Source: Planctomycetaceae bacterium
GTDB lineage: Bacteria; Planctomycetota; Planctomycetia; Pirellulales; Pirellulaceae
DNA length: 64,000 nucleotides
Direction of reading: 5' to 3'
Assembly: GCA_002709045.1 (NCBI GenBank)
Contig: PAPJ01000060.1
Coordinates: 1 to 64,000, forward strand
This document shows, piece by piece, positions 16,960-25,076 of the stretch (positions are counted from its first letter, which is position 1; each line of letters begins with the position of its first letter). The position numbers were made by a program, and so were the translations under genes. The notes under the pieces are model-generated. The model saw only the letters and a program-made list of their open reading frames with translations, had not been told where the DNA came from and searched no databases.

Positions 16960-19439
16960 TGCGTTTTCACAGTCTGTGGTTTTCATTGCTGGTGATGGCC
17001 TGTGGTCATGCATCCATTTTGATTCTCACATCAAATAGCTATGCCGTAGAAAAAGGTACAGTTTTCCTGAAACAATTCTGTAGCAATTGCCATTCAGCAG
17101 ACGACGCGGCAGGCGAACGAGATTTTTCAAGTCTTGATTTTGAACAGTACAATCTAGAAACTCAGATTCGCGTACAGGAAGTCATTGATCAACTTACTCT
17201 GGGGACGATGCCTCCGGAGGATGCCGAACAGCCGCCAAAACAGCAGCGTCTTGAAGTCATCGGCGAGTTAACTGAAATTTTGACGCAGATGCGTGCGAAG
17301 AGTCAAAGTACAGGAGGTAAAACGGTCCTCCGCAGACTCACGCGTCGGGAGTATAGAAATACAATCAGTGACTTACTGGGGATCGACATGGTGATGTTTG
17401 ACCCTACGATTGAATTTCCCGGGGACAGTCTGGATGGAGGATTTGACAACGTCGGGCATGCATTGATCACATCAGGATTTCTACTCGAGCAATACCTTCA
17501 GGCAGCAGATGCCAGCGTTGAAAAGGCCTTTGAGCAACTCAAGCCTAATTCTCCTCAATCATGGGTCTTTAAAGATTACTTCTATCAGCAAACCGAGCTA
17601 AGAAGTGCTCATGACAAGGCATTCAAGCATCGGTACCTGTGTCTCTATGATCACCGTAACAATGACAAACCTCAAGGTGCATACGGTCCTCTTTACGATC
17701 TGACCGATGGAGTTCCCTCTGACGGTGTTTACGAGGTAAAGGTTTATGCTCAGGCTCTTCACCGTAATACCCCCTATAGTCATGAAGCCATACAAATCGA
17801 CAACGCTGAGCCGTTTCGTATGGGCATTCGTCCGGGGCGTGTCGGGATTGGTGATATGGCTCACACCCAACCGATCGAACCTCTATTGGCAGAATCTCCG
17901 ATTCAAGATGAAGAGTTGAGATGGTACACGTTTAATATTCCTCTGGACCAGGGACACTCTCCACGATTTACCTTTGAGAACGGCGCTCACAACACGCGTG
18001 GTGCATTCGCAAGAGTGTTTCGGGTTCACCGGGAACTCATCCCCGAAGATGTTCGTGACAGCAAAGGTATCGTCAATCAGCGAAATTGGGTTCTTAAAGA
18101 CGGACTGATTCCTCAAATCCGTATTCACGAAGTGCATTTACACGGTCCGCTTCCAAATCCTGATTTAACATCGCGACAAAATCAATTGCTTGGGGGCACT
18201 GAATTCAATTCCGATAAGACGAGAGCTCTGGTTACTAATTTTACAAATCGCGCATTTCGCCGACCTGTTCAGGAAGACGAAATTGACAGTTTCATGCGTA
18301 TTTATGATTTACGGGTTGAAGACGGTCATCTTCCACTCGAGGCATATAAAGATACACTCAAGGCCGTGCTCTGCTCTCCGTCATTTTTGTATTTCAGCCC
18401 TTCACCGGAAACAGAAGGGGTCTCCAGACAACATGCTTTGGCCGAGCGACTTGCTTACTTTTTGACCTCTTCAATGCCTGACAGCCAATTACGAGCGTTA
18501 GCCGAAAACCAAAAGCTGGACAGTCAAACAATTCGCCTGGAAGCGCTGCGACTGTTGGCTTCATCCGACAGTGACCGGTTTATTGCGGACTTCATTGACA
18601 ATTGGCTGGGGTTAAGAGCATTAGGTAGTATGCCTCCTGATCCTGATTCATTTCGAGTCTACTACGCCTCAGCTCTCGAAGAAGAAATGAAACGGGAAAC
18701 TCAGTTATTTATGAGGGATCTTATCGATCGGAATGCATCGGCATTGAGATTCCTCAACGCGCGTTACACTTATGCCAACCGTGATCTTGCCAAGCTTTAC
18801 GGAGTGGAAAATCAGGTACCGGTTGGCAAGGCCGAAGAGTTCCATCGAGTTGAATTCGATTCACTGATCCGCGGTGGTTTACTCGGGCAAGCCAGCGTTC
18901 TCACCGTCTCTGCCAACGGCGTTGATACATCACCTGTTACCCGGGGAGTTTGGATTTCGAAGAACATCATGGGCATCCAGCCACCACTGCCCCCGGATAA
19001 TATTCCAGACATCGACCCTGATGTCCGCGGCGCTCAAACCATTCGGCAGCAATTGGCGAAACATCGCGAATCGGCCACATGCAATCAATGTCATCGAAAT
19101 ATTGATCCCTATGGATTTGCATTAGAACGTTTCGATCCTATCGGAAGATTACGCACGCATTATGACTCGTCGAATAAGCTACCCATTGATACATCGGGCC
19201 GCTTACCTGGCGGAAGAATATTTTCCGGCCCTGAGCAATTAAAGAGCATCCTGGTTGAAAATCAAGCTTTCTTTATCCGCACATTGACCAACAGCCTTTT
19301 AGTGCATGCACTGGGCCGGTCCATAGAGCCGACAGACCGTGGTGAAGTTGAAGAAATCACTCTCGCTGTTAAAGGACATGAATATGCTCTGAGGGACTTG
19401 ATATTGGCTGTCGTTACCAGCGAGCTCTTTAGTCGATAG
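16959..19439 (+). CDS. PSCyt/PSD (DUF1592-type) cytochrome-like protein
   Basis: Encodes 826 residues, the normal length for the family. A signal peptide precedes a CSNCH heme motif near residue 45. Then come DUF1587 (LRRLTRREYRNTISDLLGI), a beta-rich carbohydrate-binding-like insert (about residues 240-370), DUF1595 (NRAFRRPVQEDEID), DUF1592 (ERLAYFLTSSMPD), DUF1588 with CNQCH followed by IDPYGFALE, and DUF1585. It is coupled to the preceding DUF1552 gene by a one-base overlap. It is probably an exported c-type-cytochrome-like partner of that gene product. Its shorter length than the paralogue at 10178 makes it the better reference copy. Confidence 0.9.
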   Translation: MRFHSLWFSLLVMACGHASILILTSNSYAVEKGTVFLKQFCSNCHSADDAAGERDFSSLDFEQYNLETQIRVQEVIDQLTLGTMPPEDAEQPPKQQRLEVIGELTEILTQMRAKSQSTGGKTVLRRLTRREYRNTISDLLGIDMVMFDPTIEFPGDSLDGGFDNVGHALITSGFLLEQYLQAADASVEKAFEQLKPNSPQSWVFKDYFYQQTELRSAHDKAFKHRYLCLYDHRNNDKPQGAYGPLYDLTDGVPSDGVYEVKVYAQALHRNTPYSHEAIQIDNAEPFRMGIRPGRVGIGDMAHTQPIEPLLAESPIQDEELRWYTFNIPLDQGHSPRFTFENGAHNTRGAFARVFRVHRELIPEDVRDSKGIVNQRNWVLKDGLIPQIRIHEVHLHGPLPNPDLTSRQNQLLGGTEFNSDKTRALVTNFTNRAFRRPVQEDEIDSFMRIYDLRVEDGHLPLEAYKDTLKAVLCSPSFLYFSPSPETEGVSRQHALAERLAYFLTSSMPDSQLRALAENQKLDSQTIRLEALRLLASSDSDRFIADFIDNWLGLRALGSMPPDPDSFRVYYASALEEEMKRETQLFMRDLIDRNASALRFLNARYTYANRDLAKLYGVENQVPVGKAEEFHRVEFDSLIRGGLLGQASVLTVSANGVDTSPVTRGVWISKNIMGIQPPLPPDNIPDIDPDVRGAQTIRQQLAKHRESATCNQCHRNIDPYGFALERFDPIGRLRTHYDSSNKLPIDTSGRLPGGRIFSGPEQLKSILVENQAFFIRTLTNSLLVHALGRSIEPTDRGEVEEITLAVKGHEYALRDLILAVVTSELFSR

Positions 19440-19538
19440 CAAGCAAACTGTGCCTAAGACTCCAATTCGAACTAAAGATGCGTTAGCATAAATATTAGTT
19501 TAAATGATCCCTCTCCCTCCCCACGACAGATTTCAATT

Positions 19539-20981
19539 ATGTACGTACGAACGACAATTGCCCTGATGTTTGTTTTTGGGTGCATATTCAGCGCATCTGC
19601 TCAAGACAATCGACAGCTCAAAGCGGGTGCAGTTGCAGCAAATATTACACCTCCTCTAGGTAGTTCCATTATCGGAGGCTTTCGACCGATACCTGCAACA
19701 CACGTCCATGACGACCTGTTTGCCCGTTGCATCGTTCTAGATGACGGTTCAACCAGGATTGCCATTGTGGTTGCCGACATTCTTGGAATACCTCGTGAGA
19801 TTGCTGATTTGGCCAAAGAGCAGATTTCCAAACACACCGAGATACCGCCTAGCCATGTGCTGATTTCAGCAACTCACACTCATTCTGCGGCCACTCCTCG
19901 TGGGCCACAGGCTGTCTTCTGGCCTGATAAGGTATCTGAATACGGACGATTTCTCGCACAACGTATTTCCGACGGAGTCCGCCGCGCCTTAAATCAACTT
20001 GAACCAGCCAAGATCGGCTGGGGCGTCGCCGAAGAACCAAATGAAGTATTTAACCGACGTTGGCACGCTGGTGATGCGGGCATTCTGGCTAATCCATTCG
20101 GGGGTGTTGATCGTGTTCGTATGAACCCTCCCAGAAACCATTCTTCACTCGATGCACCGGCCGGACCGACTGACCCTGAGATTTGCTTTCTTTCTATTCA
20201 GGCCACAAACGGTCGCCCCATCGCACTCCTTGCAAATTATTCTTTGCACTATGTCGGAGGAGTAAATACGGGAGACATTTCGGCAGACTACTTTGGCTAT
20301 TTTTCGCAGTACCTTAAACAGAAAATAGAGGCTGCCGAGGTGGAGCCGGAATTCATAGGTATCCTGTCCAACGGCACCAGCGGTGATATCAACAATATTA
20401 ATTTTCAGCCGAAACCGGGTGGCAAACGATATGGGCGTTATGAAAAAATGCAGGAAGTAGCGCTTAACGTAGCGACCAAAGTCCATCAGGCCTATGCTGA
20501 TGTTAAGTATGAAGACTGGGTTCAGTTAGGTGCTTTGCAAAAAGACATCGAACTTAAGTTAAGACAACCCTCTGAGGCGATGCGGAATCATTTTGATCAA
20601 GCATTAAAGCTTCCCGAAGGGAAATTCCTTTCACATCCGATGGAAAAAATCTATGCTTCCCGCATCGCAAAACTGAAAGGCGGACCTGAGTCGATAAAAG
20701 CTTCCCTACAGGTAATTCGAATCGGGGATACAGGCATTTCAGCAATACCCTTTGAGACGTTTGTCGAAATCGGTTTACATTTGAAAGCAGAGTCACCGTT
20801 CAAAAAATCCTTTACCATTGAGTTAGCCAATGGATGGTATGGATATTTACCGACACCTGAACAACACCGTTTCGGCGGGTACGAAACCTGGTTAGGAACG
20901 AACTGGGTGCAAATAGATGCCTCCAATCGCATCACGGCGGAATTACTACAAATGTATCACGCATTACACAAAAATAAATAG
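19539..20981 (+). CDS. Neutral/alkaline ceramidase N-terminal domain protein (exported)
   Basis: Encodes 480 residues with a signal peptide (cleavage near SASAQ). The start of the mature protein, LKAGAVAANITPPLG, and the zinc ligands in SATHTHSAA (His113, His115) identify the neutral/alkaline non-lysosomal ceramidase fold. It has only the N-terminal catalytic domain and lacks the C-terminal Ig-like domain of classical ceramidases, as is usual for planctomycete copies. Known members cleave the amide bond of ceramides, but these short forms may act on other amides or esters. It sits 99 bases after the DUF1592 gene. Confidence 0.88.
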   Translation: MYVRTTIALMFVFGCIFSASAQDNRQLKAGAVAANITPPLGSSIIGGFRPIPATHVHDDLFARCIVLDDGSTRIAIVVADILGIPREIADLAKEQISKHTEIPPSHVLISATHTHSAATPRGPQAVFWPDKVSEYGRFLAQRISDGVRRALNQLEPAKIGWGVAEEPNEVFNRRWHAGDAGILANPFGGVDRVRMNPPRNHSSLDAPAGPTDPEICFLSIQATNGRPIALLANYSLHYVGGVNTGDISADYFGYFSQYLKQKIEAAEVEPEFIGILSNGTSGDINNINFQPKPGGKRYGRYEKMQEVALNVATKVHQAYADVKYEDWVQLGALQKDIELKLRQPSEAMRNHFDQALKLPEGKFLSHPMEKIYASRIAKLKGGPESIKASLQVIRIGDTGISAIPFETFVEIGLHLKAESPFKKSFTIELANGWYGYLPTPEQHRFGGYETWLGTNWVQIDASNRITAELLQMYHALHKNK

Positions 20982-21003
20982 TCCCTGTTGAGATCCAAAA
21001 ACT

Positions 21004-23010
21004 ATGAATCATTTCATTTTTCAATCATTCACTATACTGCTTCTTCTCTCCACTAAAGTCGTTAGTGAAGACCTAACTGTATTAACCAAAGAACAGCGTG
21101 AAGATTCCAATTACTACCAACACCTGCAAACTCAGGCTTATAAGCTACTGAATGTTCGCCAAGAACACGTAGCAACACTGACGACTCGGGAAGCCATCAA
21201 AGCCCATCAAGAAAACCTACGCACCAAATTCGTAGAAGCATTGGGGGGGTTCCCGGAACGCACCGATCTCAATCCAAGGATTGTCAAACGAACAGATCTG
21301 AAAGAGTATAAGATCGAAAATATTATTTTTGAAAGTCAGCCCAATCATCATGTCACCGGGAATATGTACCTCCCTCATGGAGACGGCCCCTTCCCTGTTG
21401 TTGTCGTATCCAGCGGCCACAGTCGTACTGCTAAACTGGCAGATTACAACCAGCGATTTGGTATTCGAATGGCAACTCTTGGAATCGCCTCATTCGTATG
21501 TGATCCGATTGGACAGGGAGAACGGTCACAGGTCGTCAACGAGGAAGTACAGCCGTTATACAGTGCCACAACCACAGAGCATTTCCTGATGGGGGTAGGA
21601 TCGATTCTGGTGGGACGCAACACGGCGACTTATATGATCTGGGATGCCATGCGAGCAATCGACTATGTTTGTACCCGTGAAGATATCGACTCAACAAAGG
21701 TAGGTTACACCGGGTGTAGTGGTGGGGGCACACTTACCAGTTATGTGATGTCGCTGGATCCCCGTGTTACCAGCGCGGCTCCTGCTTGTTATCTAACGAC
21801 CTTTCAAAAACTGATTGAAACGCGAGGGCCTCAGGATTCGGAACAAAACATCTTTGGACAACTGGCCTTTGGAATGGATCACCCGGACTATGTCATCATG
21901 CGGGCTCCACGCCCCACCCTCATCACTTCTACAACCGGTGATTACTTCGATATCAAAGGAGCCTGGGAGAATTACCGTCAGGCAAAAAGAGTTTACGGTG
22001 TGCTGGGCTATCCTCACAAAGTGGACATGGTCGAAGTGGAAGGAACTCATGGCGTAAAGCCGCAAAGTCTGGCAACCATTGGCCACTGGATGCAACGCTG
22101 GCTCTTAGATAAAGATGCGAATGTGCCCATTCGAAAATTCGATCAGAATCTTCAGGAGCTTTCCGTACTAAACTGCACGGAGAAGGGGCAGGTTCTTGCA
22201 CTAGAAAATGAAAAGTCTGTTTTTGATCTTAACGCTGATATTGCCCGTCAACTGTCAAAAGCCCGACAGGAAAAAGGGAAAGACCGAAGCGATCATGATT
22301 TACGAATAGAGATTAGTAAGCTAGCAGGAATTCGCCCCCCCGCAAAAATTCCAGTACCTCGGATGGAAGATATAGCCCGAGTGCATCGAGATGAATACCA
22401 CATCGATAAGCTCGTTCTTCATACCGATAGCAAAATCCCGCTTCCGGGACTGACATTCCATCCTAAAGTCCCTCAGGAATCAGCCTACCTCTATTTAACC
22501 GACGAAGGCAAGACCGGAGACGGCCAACCTCAGGGACCCATTGAAGACCTTGTCAATGATGGATATGCCGTGGTCACTCTGGATATGCGAGGGCAAGGTG
22601 AAACAAGAATGGAGGTTCGCGACGACCTTCTGGGCGACTGGAAACTTTTCTATCTGGCATATCTCCAAGGGAAAACTCTTGTAGGTCCGCGGACAGAGGA
22701 TGCAATCTCGGGCGCGAAGTTTATTGCCACCTATGCCCTTCCAACCGATGAGAAACGAAAGGTCCATCTCGTTGGCGTTGGACAAGCAGGGATTGTCGCG
22801 TTACACGCTGCCGCCATTCATCCAGATCTCTTTGCTACAGTAACCATCAAAAACGCACCCCAAAGTTGGACGAACATCGTTGGGGACCAGGATGCACAGG
22901 GGCAGTTAGACTCGATTGTAAACGGAGCCTTACAGGTTTATGACCTGCCCGATCTCGTGCGATTGGCTGGAGGCTCGGATAAAGTCAAATTTGAAACCAC
23001 GGAAGACTAA
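21004..23010 (+). CDS. Tandem alpha/beta-hydrolase (acetyl xylan esterase-like), second domain degenerate
   Basis: Encodes 668 residues with a signal peptide ending near VVSED. The first domain is an acetyl xylan esterase/dienelactone-type hydrolase: GNMYLP, DPIGQGE, nucleophile elbow GCSGG (Ser239), an acid in TTGDYFD and the catalytic His in EGTHGVKP. The second domain (about residues 470-660) retains the strand order and TLDMRGQGET, but its elbow reads GVGQAG with no serine, so it is probably inactive and structural. It begins 22 bases after the ceramidase gene and ends the plus-strand run. Removal of acetyl groups from polysaccharides is the likely job. Confidence 0.85.
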   Translation: MNHFIFQSFTILLLLSTKVVSEDLTVLTKEQREDSNYYQHLQTQAYKLLNVRQEHVATLTTREAIKAHQENLRTKFVEALGGFPERTDLNPRIVKRTDLKEYKIENIIFESQPNHHVTGNMYLPHGDGPFPVVVVSSGHSRTAKLADYNQRFGIRMATLGIASFVCDPIGQGERSQVVNEEVQPLYSATTTEHFLMGVGSILVGRNTATYMIWDAMRAIDYVCTREDIDSTKVGYTGCSGGGTLTSYVMSLDPRVTSAAPACYLTTFQKLIETRGPQDSEQNIFGQLAFGMDHPDYVIMRAPRPTLITSTTGDYFDIKGAWENYRQAKRVYGVLGYPHKVDMVEVEGTHGVKPQSLATIGHWMQRWLLDKDANVPIRKFDQNLQELSVLNCTEKGQVLALENEKSVFDLNADIARQLSKARQEKGKDRSDHDLRIEISKLAGIRPPAKIPVPRMEDIARVHRDEYHIDKLVLHTDSKIPLPGLTFHPKVPQESAYLYLTDEGKTGDGQPQGPIEDLVNDGYAVVTLDMRGQGETRMEVRDDLLGDWKLFYLAYLQGKTLVGPRTEDAISGAKFIATYALPTDEKRKVHLVGVGQAGIVALHAAAIHPDLFATVTIKNAPQSWTNIVGDQDAQGQLDSIVNGALQVYDLPDLVRLAGGSDKVKFETTED

Positions 23011-23030
23011 AAATATGTCCACTGTTTCCG

Positions 23031-23981
23031 CTAACGCAGATACTTTCTTTTGATGTTGTAAAACGTCATGGCATTACGGAACATAACATTGTCCACGACC
23101 TTTTGTCCTTTTGGCTTTAGGTATGCCATGACGATATCCTTCACATTATCGACGCTTCCAAAATGAGCGCTGACTCCCCAATTGGTAGCGAATATAAGTC
23201 TATTTGCTCCAAATGCATCGTAAACAGAGTCGAGCACGGGTAGGTAGTAATTAAGATCTGTGGGAGCCGGATCGGTAAATGGAGCCACCTCCGAAAAGTT
23301 GTTGATACTCGACATCTTACAAAAGACGTTCTTTTGCGAGGCGCACTTTTTGATGGCCCGTTTGAGCTCATCACCGATATCTCCATCAATAATCTTGGCT
23401 CGAAAACAATGATTAATCACGATCTTCAGCCGTGGAAAGTCCCGAGATAATGAAACAACATCGTCCGCATGTGACGCCTCGATCAACAAGTCAATGACCA
23501 GTCCCTGACGTTCCAGAATAGTTAAATGCTGTCGAGCTAATGTGTCATTCAAATAATCATTTAGTTCATCAAATCGAAAACGATAGCCATTAAGAAAACC
23601 GGTCTTTTGATAACGACGGTGCTGCATCATAAATTCTGAAGAACTCAGATCTGCCCGCGCTACATATCCACACAACAATTCAGATCTCGCCACTTGCTCC
23701 AATACCCAGTCGTTGTATTCAGGTTTATCCTGATCGCAGGCTTCGACAACCAACGTTGAACGCAATTCCAGACGATCAGCTACCGGTCGATAATCTTCAG
23801 GCTTGATCACTTTACCGAGAGAATTATCCGGATGCCATTCTTTTACCGTTGCCTCATAGGCAATCTGTTCTTCACCTTTAAAGTGAGTATGTGGATCTAT
23901 AATCCATGGTTTTTTCGCAAACGCAAAATTGGAAACGAGCACAATCATAATTGTCCATGGAACAAGCTTAGTCACACTCAT
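23031..23981 (-). CDS. Exported amidohydrolase (Amidohydro_2-like)
   Basis: Encodes 316 residues with a signal peptide (cleavage after AFA). The first metal motif IDPHTHF, an INHCF segment in mid-sequence and the C-terminal LIFATNWGV are placed as in the TIM-barrel amidohydrolase-2 family, which includes lactonases and decarboxylases. The family's usual GSDWP motif reads ATNWG here, so the expected Asp is Asn. Export is unusual for the family but seen in planctomycetes. It converges on the esterase gene with only 20 bases between them and no visible terminator. Confidence 0.75.
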   Translation of the reverse strand: MSVTKLVPWTIMIVLVSNFAFAKKPWIIDPHTHFKGEEQIAYEATVKEWHPDNSLGKVIKPEDYRPVADRLELRSTLVVEACDQDKPEYNDWVLEQVARSELLCGYVARADLSSSEFMMQHRRYQKTGFLNGYRFRFDELNDYLNDTLARQHLTILERQGLVIDLLIEASHADDVVSLSRDFPRLKIVINHCFRAKIIDGDIGDELKRAIKKCASQKNVFCKMSSINNFSEVAPFTDPAPTDLNYYLPVLDSVYDAFGANRLIFATNWGVSAHFGSVDNVKDIVMAYLKPKGQKVVDNVMFRNAMTFYNIKRKYLR

Positions 23982-24137
23982 CGTTTTTTCTCTTGCAGAT
24001 TCTTTGCATTAACTTTTGCAATCGAAATCGAATCGATCTCAAAAGCACCTATCATTATTTACATTCCCTGAATAAAAAACTTACAATATATTTTACAGGA
24101 ATGATAACAGCTTAGTTAATCTCCTCAAACCATCCGG

Positions 24138-24779
24138 GTGCTGAAAAATAAATTGGACTTTAATCCTTACGAATCCCCGGACAGCCTTCTCGTTGCCGAA
24201 GCTGTATGGTCGAAACAGGAACAACAACTATGGCAAGTTGCTCTCTGGCAAAAATATTTAATGTGGTTCCTGCTTATCTTTTTGGGTAGCAACGCAATTT
24301 TAGGATATGCCTATTTTGTTACCGAGCACTTAACCGGCGAAGAAAGTGGCCTGAATATTACGACTTCAGCAATCACTTTAATTGCCTTTGCCATCAGTTG
24401 GTGTGTTGTCACGCTTAGTGTCGTAAAGATGGAATTAATCCGACACAGTCATGTAGCTGCCGTATCAGTCATCATTGCCATGCTGATTCCAGGAATTAAT
24501 CTGCTTGTTCTGTTAGGAATTAATAGAAGCGGCACGAAGTTTCTGCGTCAGCATCAGGTACGTGTCGGATTGTTTGGCGCAGAAATGGGAGACATCCGTC
24601 GTCATTTGAAAAAGAAAGTTGGTGAAATTGATCCCGATAAAGTCAAATCGGAATCAGCTTTTCAAACTACCGCCGTGGCTCAGGTGGCTCTTCCGGTTGA
24701 AACTGACTCGCCAATGGTGGCAAGAATAATCCCTGCCACTAAGCATGAAAACTCTAAAGAACCCGAAGAGCGGGCCTGA
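24138..24779 (+). CDS. Membrane protein with N-terminal NPYESP motif
   Basis: Encodes 213 residues from a GTG start at 24138. The cytoplasmic N-terminus contains NPYESPDS, a short motif found at the start of many planctomycete membrane proteins. Three membrane segments follow at about residues 38-60, 68-93 and 103-126; the C-terminal 85 residues are hydrophilic. The function is unknown. No good ribosome-binding site precedes the GTG, but no ATG is available nearby in frame. Confidence 0.65.
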   Translation: MLKNKLDFNPYESPDSLLVAEAVWSKQEQQLWQVALWQKYLMWFLLIFLGSNAILGYAYFVTEHLTGEESGLNITTSAITLIAFAISWCVVTLSVVKMELIRHSHVAAVSVIIAMLIPGINLLVLLGINRSGTKFLRQHQVRVGLFGAEMGDIRRHLKKKVGEIDPDKVKSESAFQTTAVAQVALPVETDSPMVARIIPATKHENSKEPEERA

Positions 24780-24837
24780 AGTACGGGATGACTGCCATAT
24801 TGAGTTAACGCGGATACTCCCTGCTTTAAAAAGATTT

Positions 24838-24890
24838 GGGGGAGTAGAAATTGACGAGGCCCGGGTATTGGCTGCGTCTTCTACTCCCCC
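24838..24890. repeat. Perfect 12-base inverted repeat
   Basis: GGGGGAGTAGAA at 24838-24849 pairs exactly with TTCTACTCCCCC at 24879-24890 across a 29-base loop. It lies about 60 bases past the NPYESP gene. There is no T run after it, so it is not a classical terminator; it may act as an RNA stabiliser or protein site. The rest of 24780-25076 holds nothing else coding that I can support. Confidence 0.55.
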
Positions 24891-24978
24891 TCCTCCGGAA
24901 TGTAGGTTAGAAAACTCTCTGGACAGATGAGTCTTCTACTTAATAAAGATGCAATTAATTCAATAACGGGGCGCAAAA

Positions 24979-25000
24979 AGTTTTTTTTACCCAAAAAACT
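24979..25000. terminator. AT-rich hairpin between convergent genes
   Basis: AGTTTTTT and AAAAAACT form an 8-base stem around TTACCC. It lies between the ends of the NPYESP gene (plus) and the PHP-glycosyltransferase gene (minus). The stem has little GC, so terminator strength is doubtful. Confidence 0.3.
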
Positions 25001-25076
25001 CCTGTGTGAAATAGTCATTTCTTGGAGTAGCAACCTTTAATTACAGGGTTTCCGCCTAAGAATAAAAATATTCACG

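Noticed and set aside
24745..24930. Plus-strand ORF of 61 codons overlapping the end of the NPYESP gene
   Set aside because: Overlaps the real gene, has no ribosome-binding site and contains half of the inverted repeat; composition is not protein-like.
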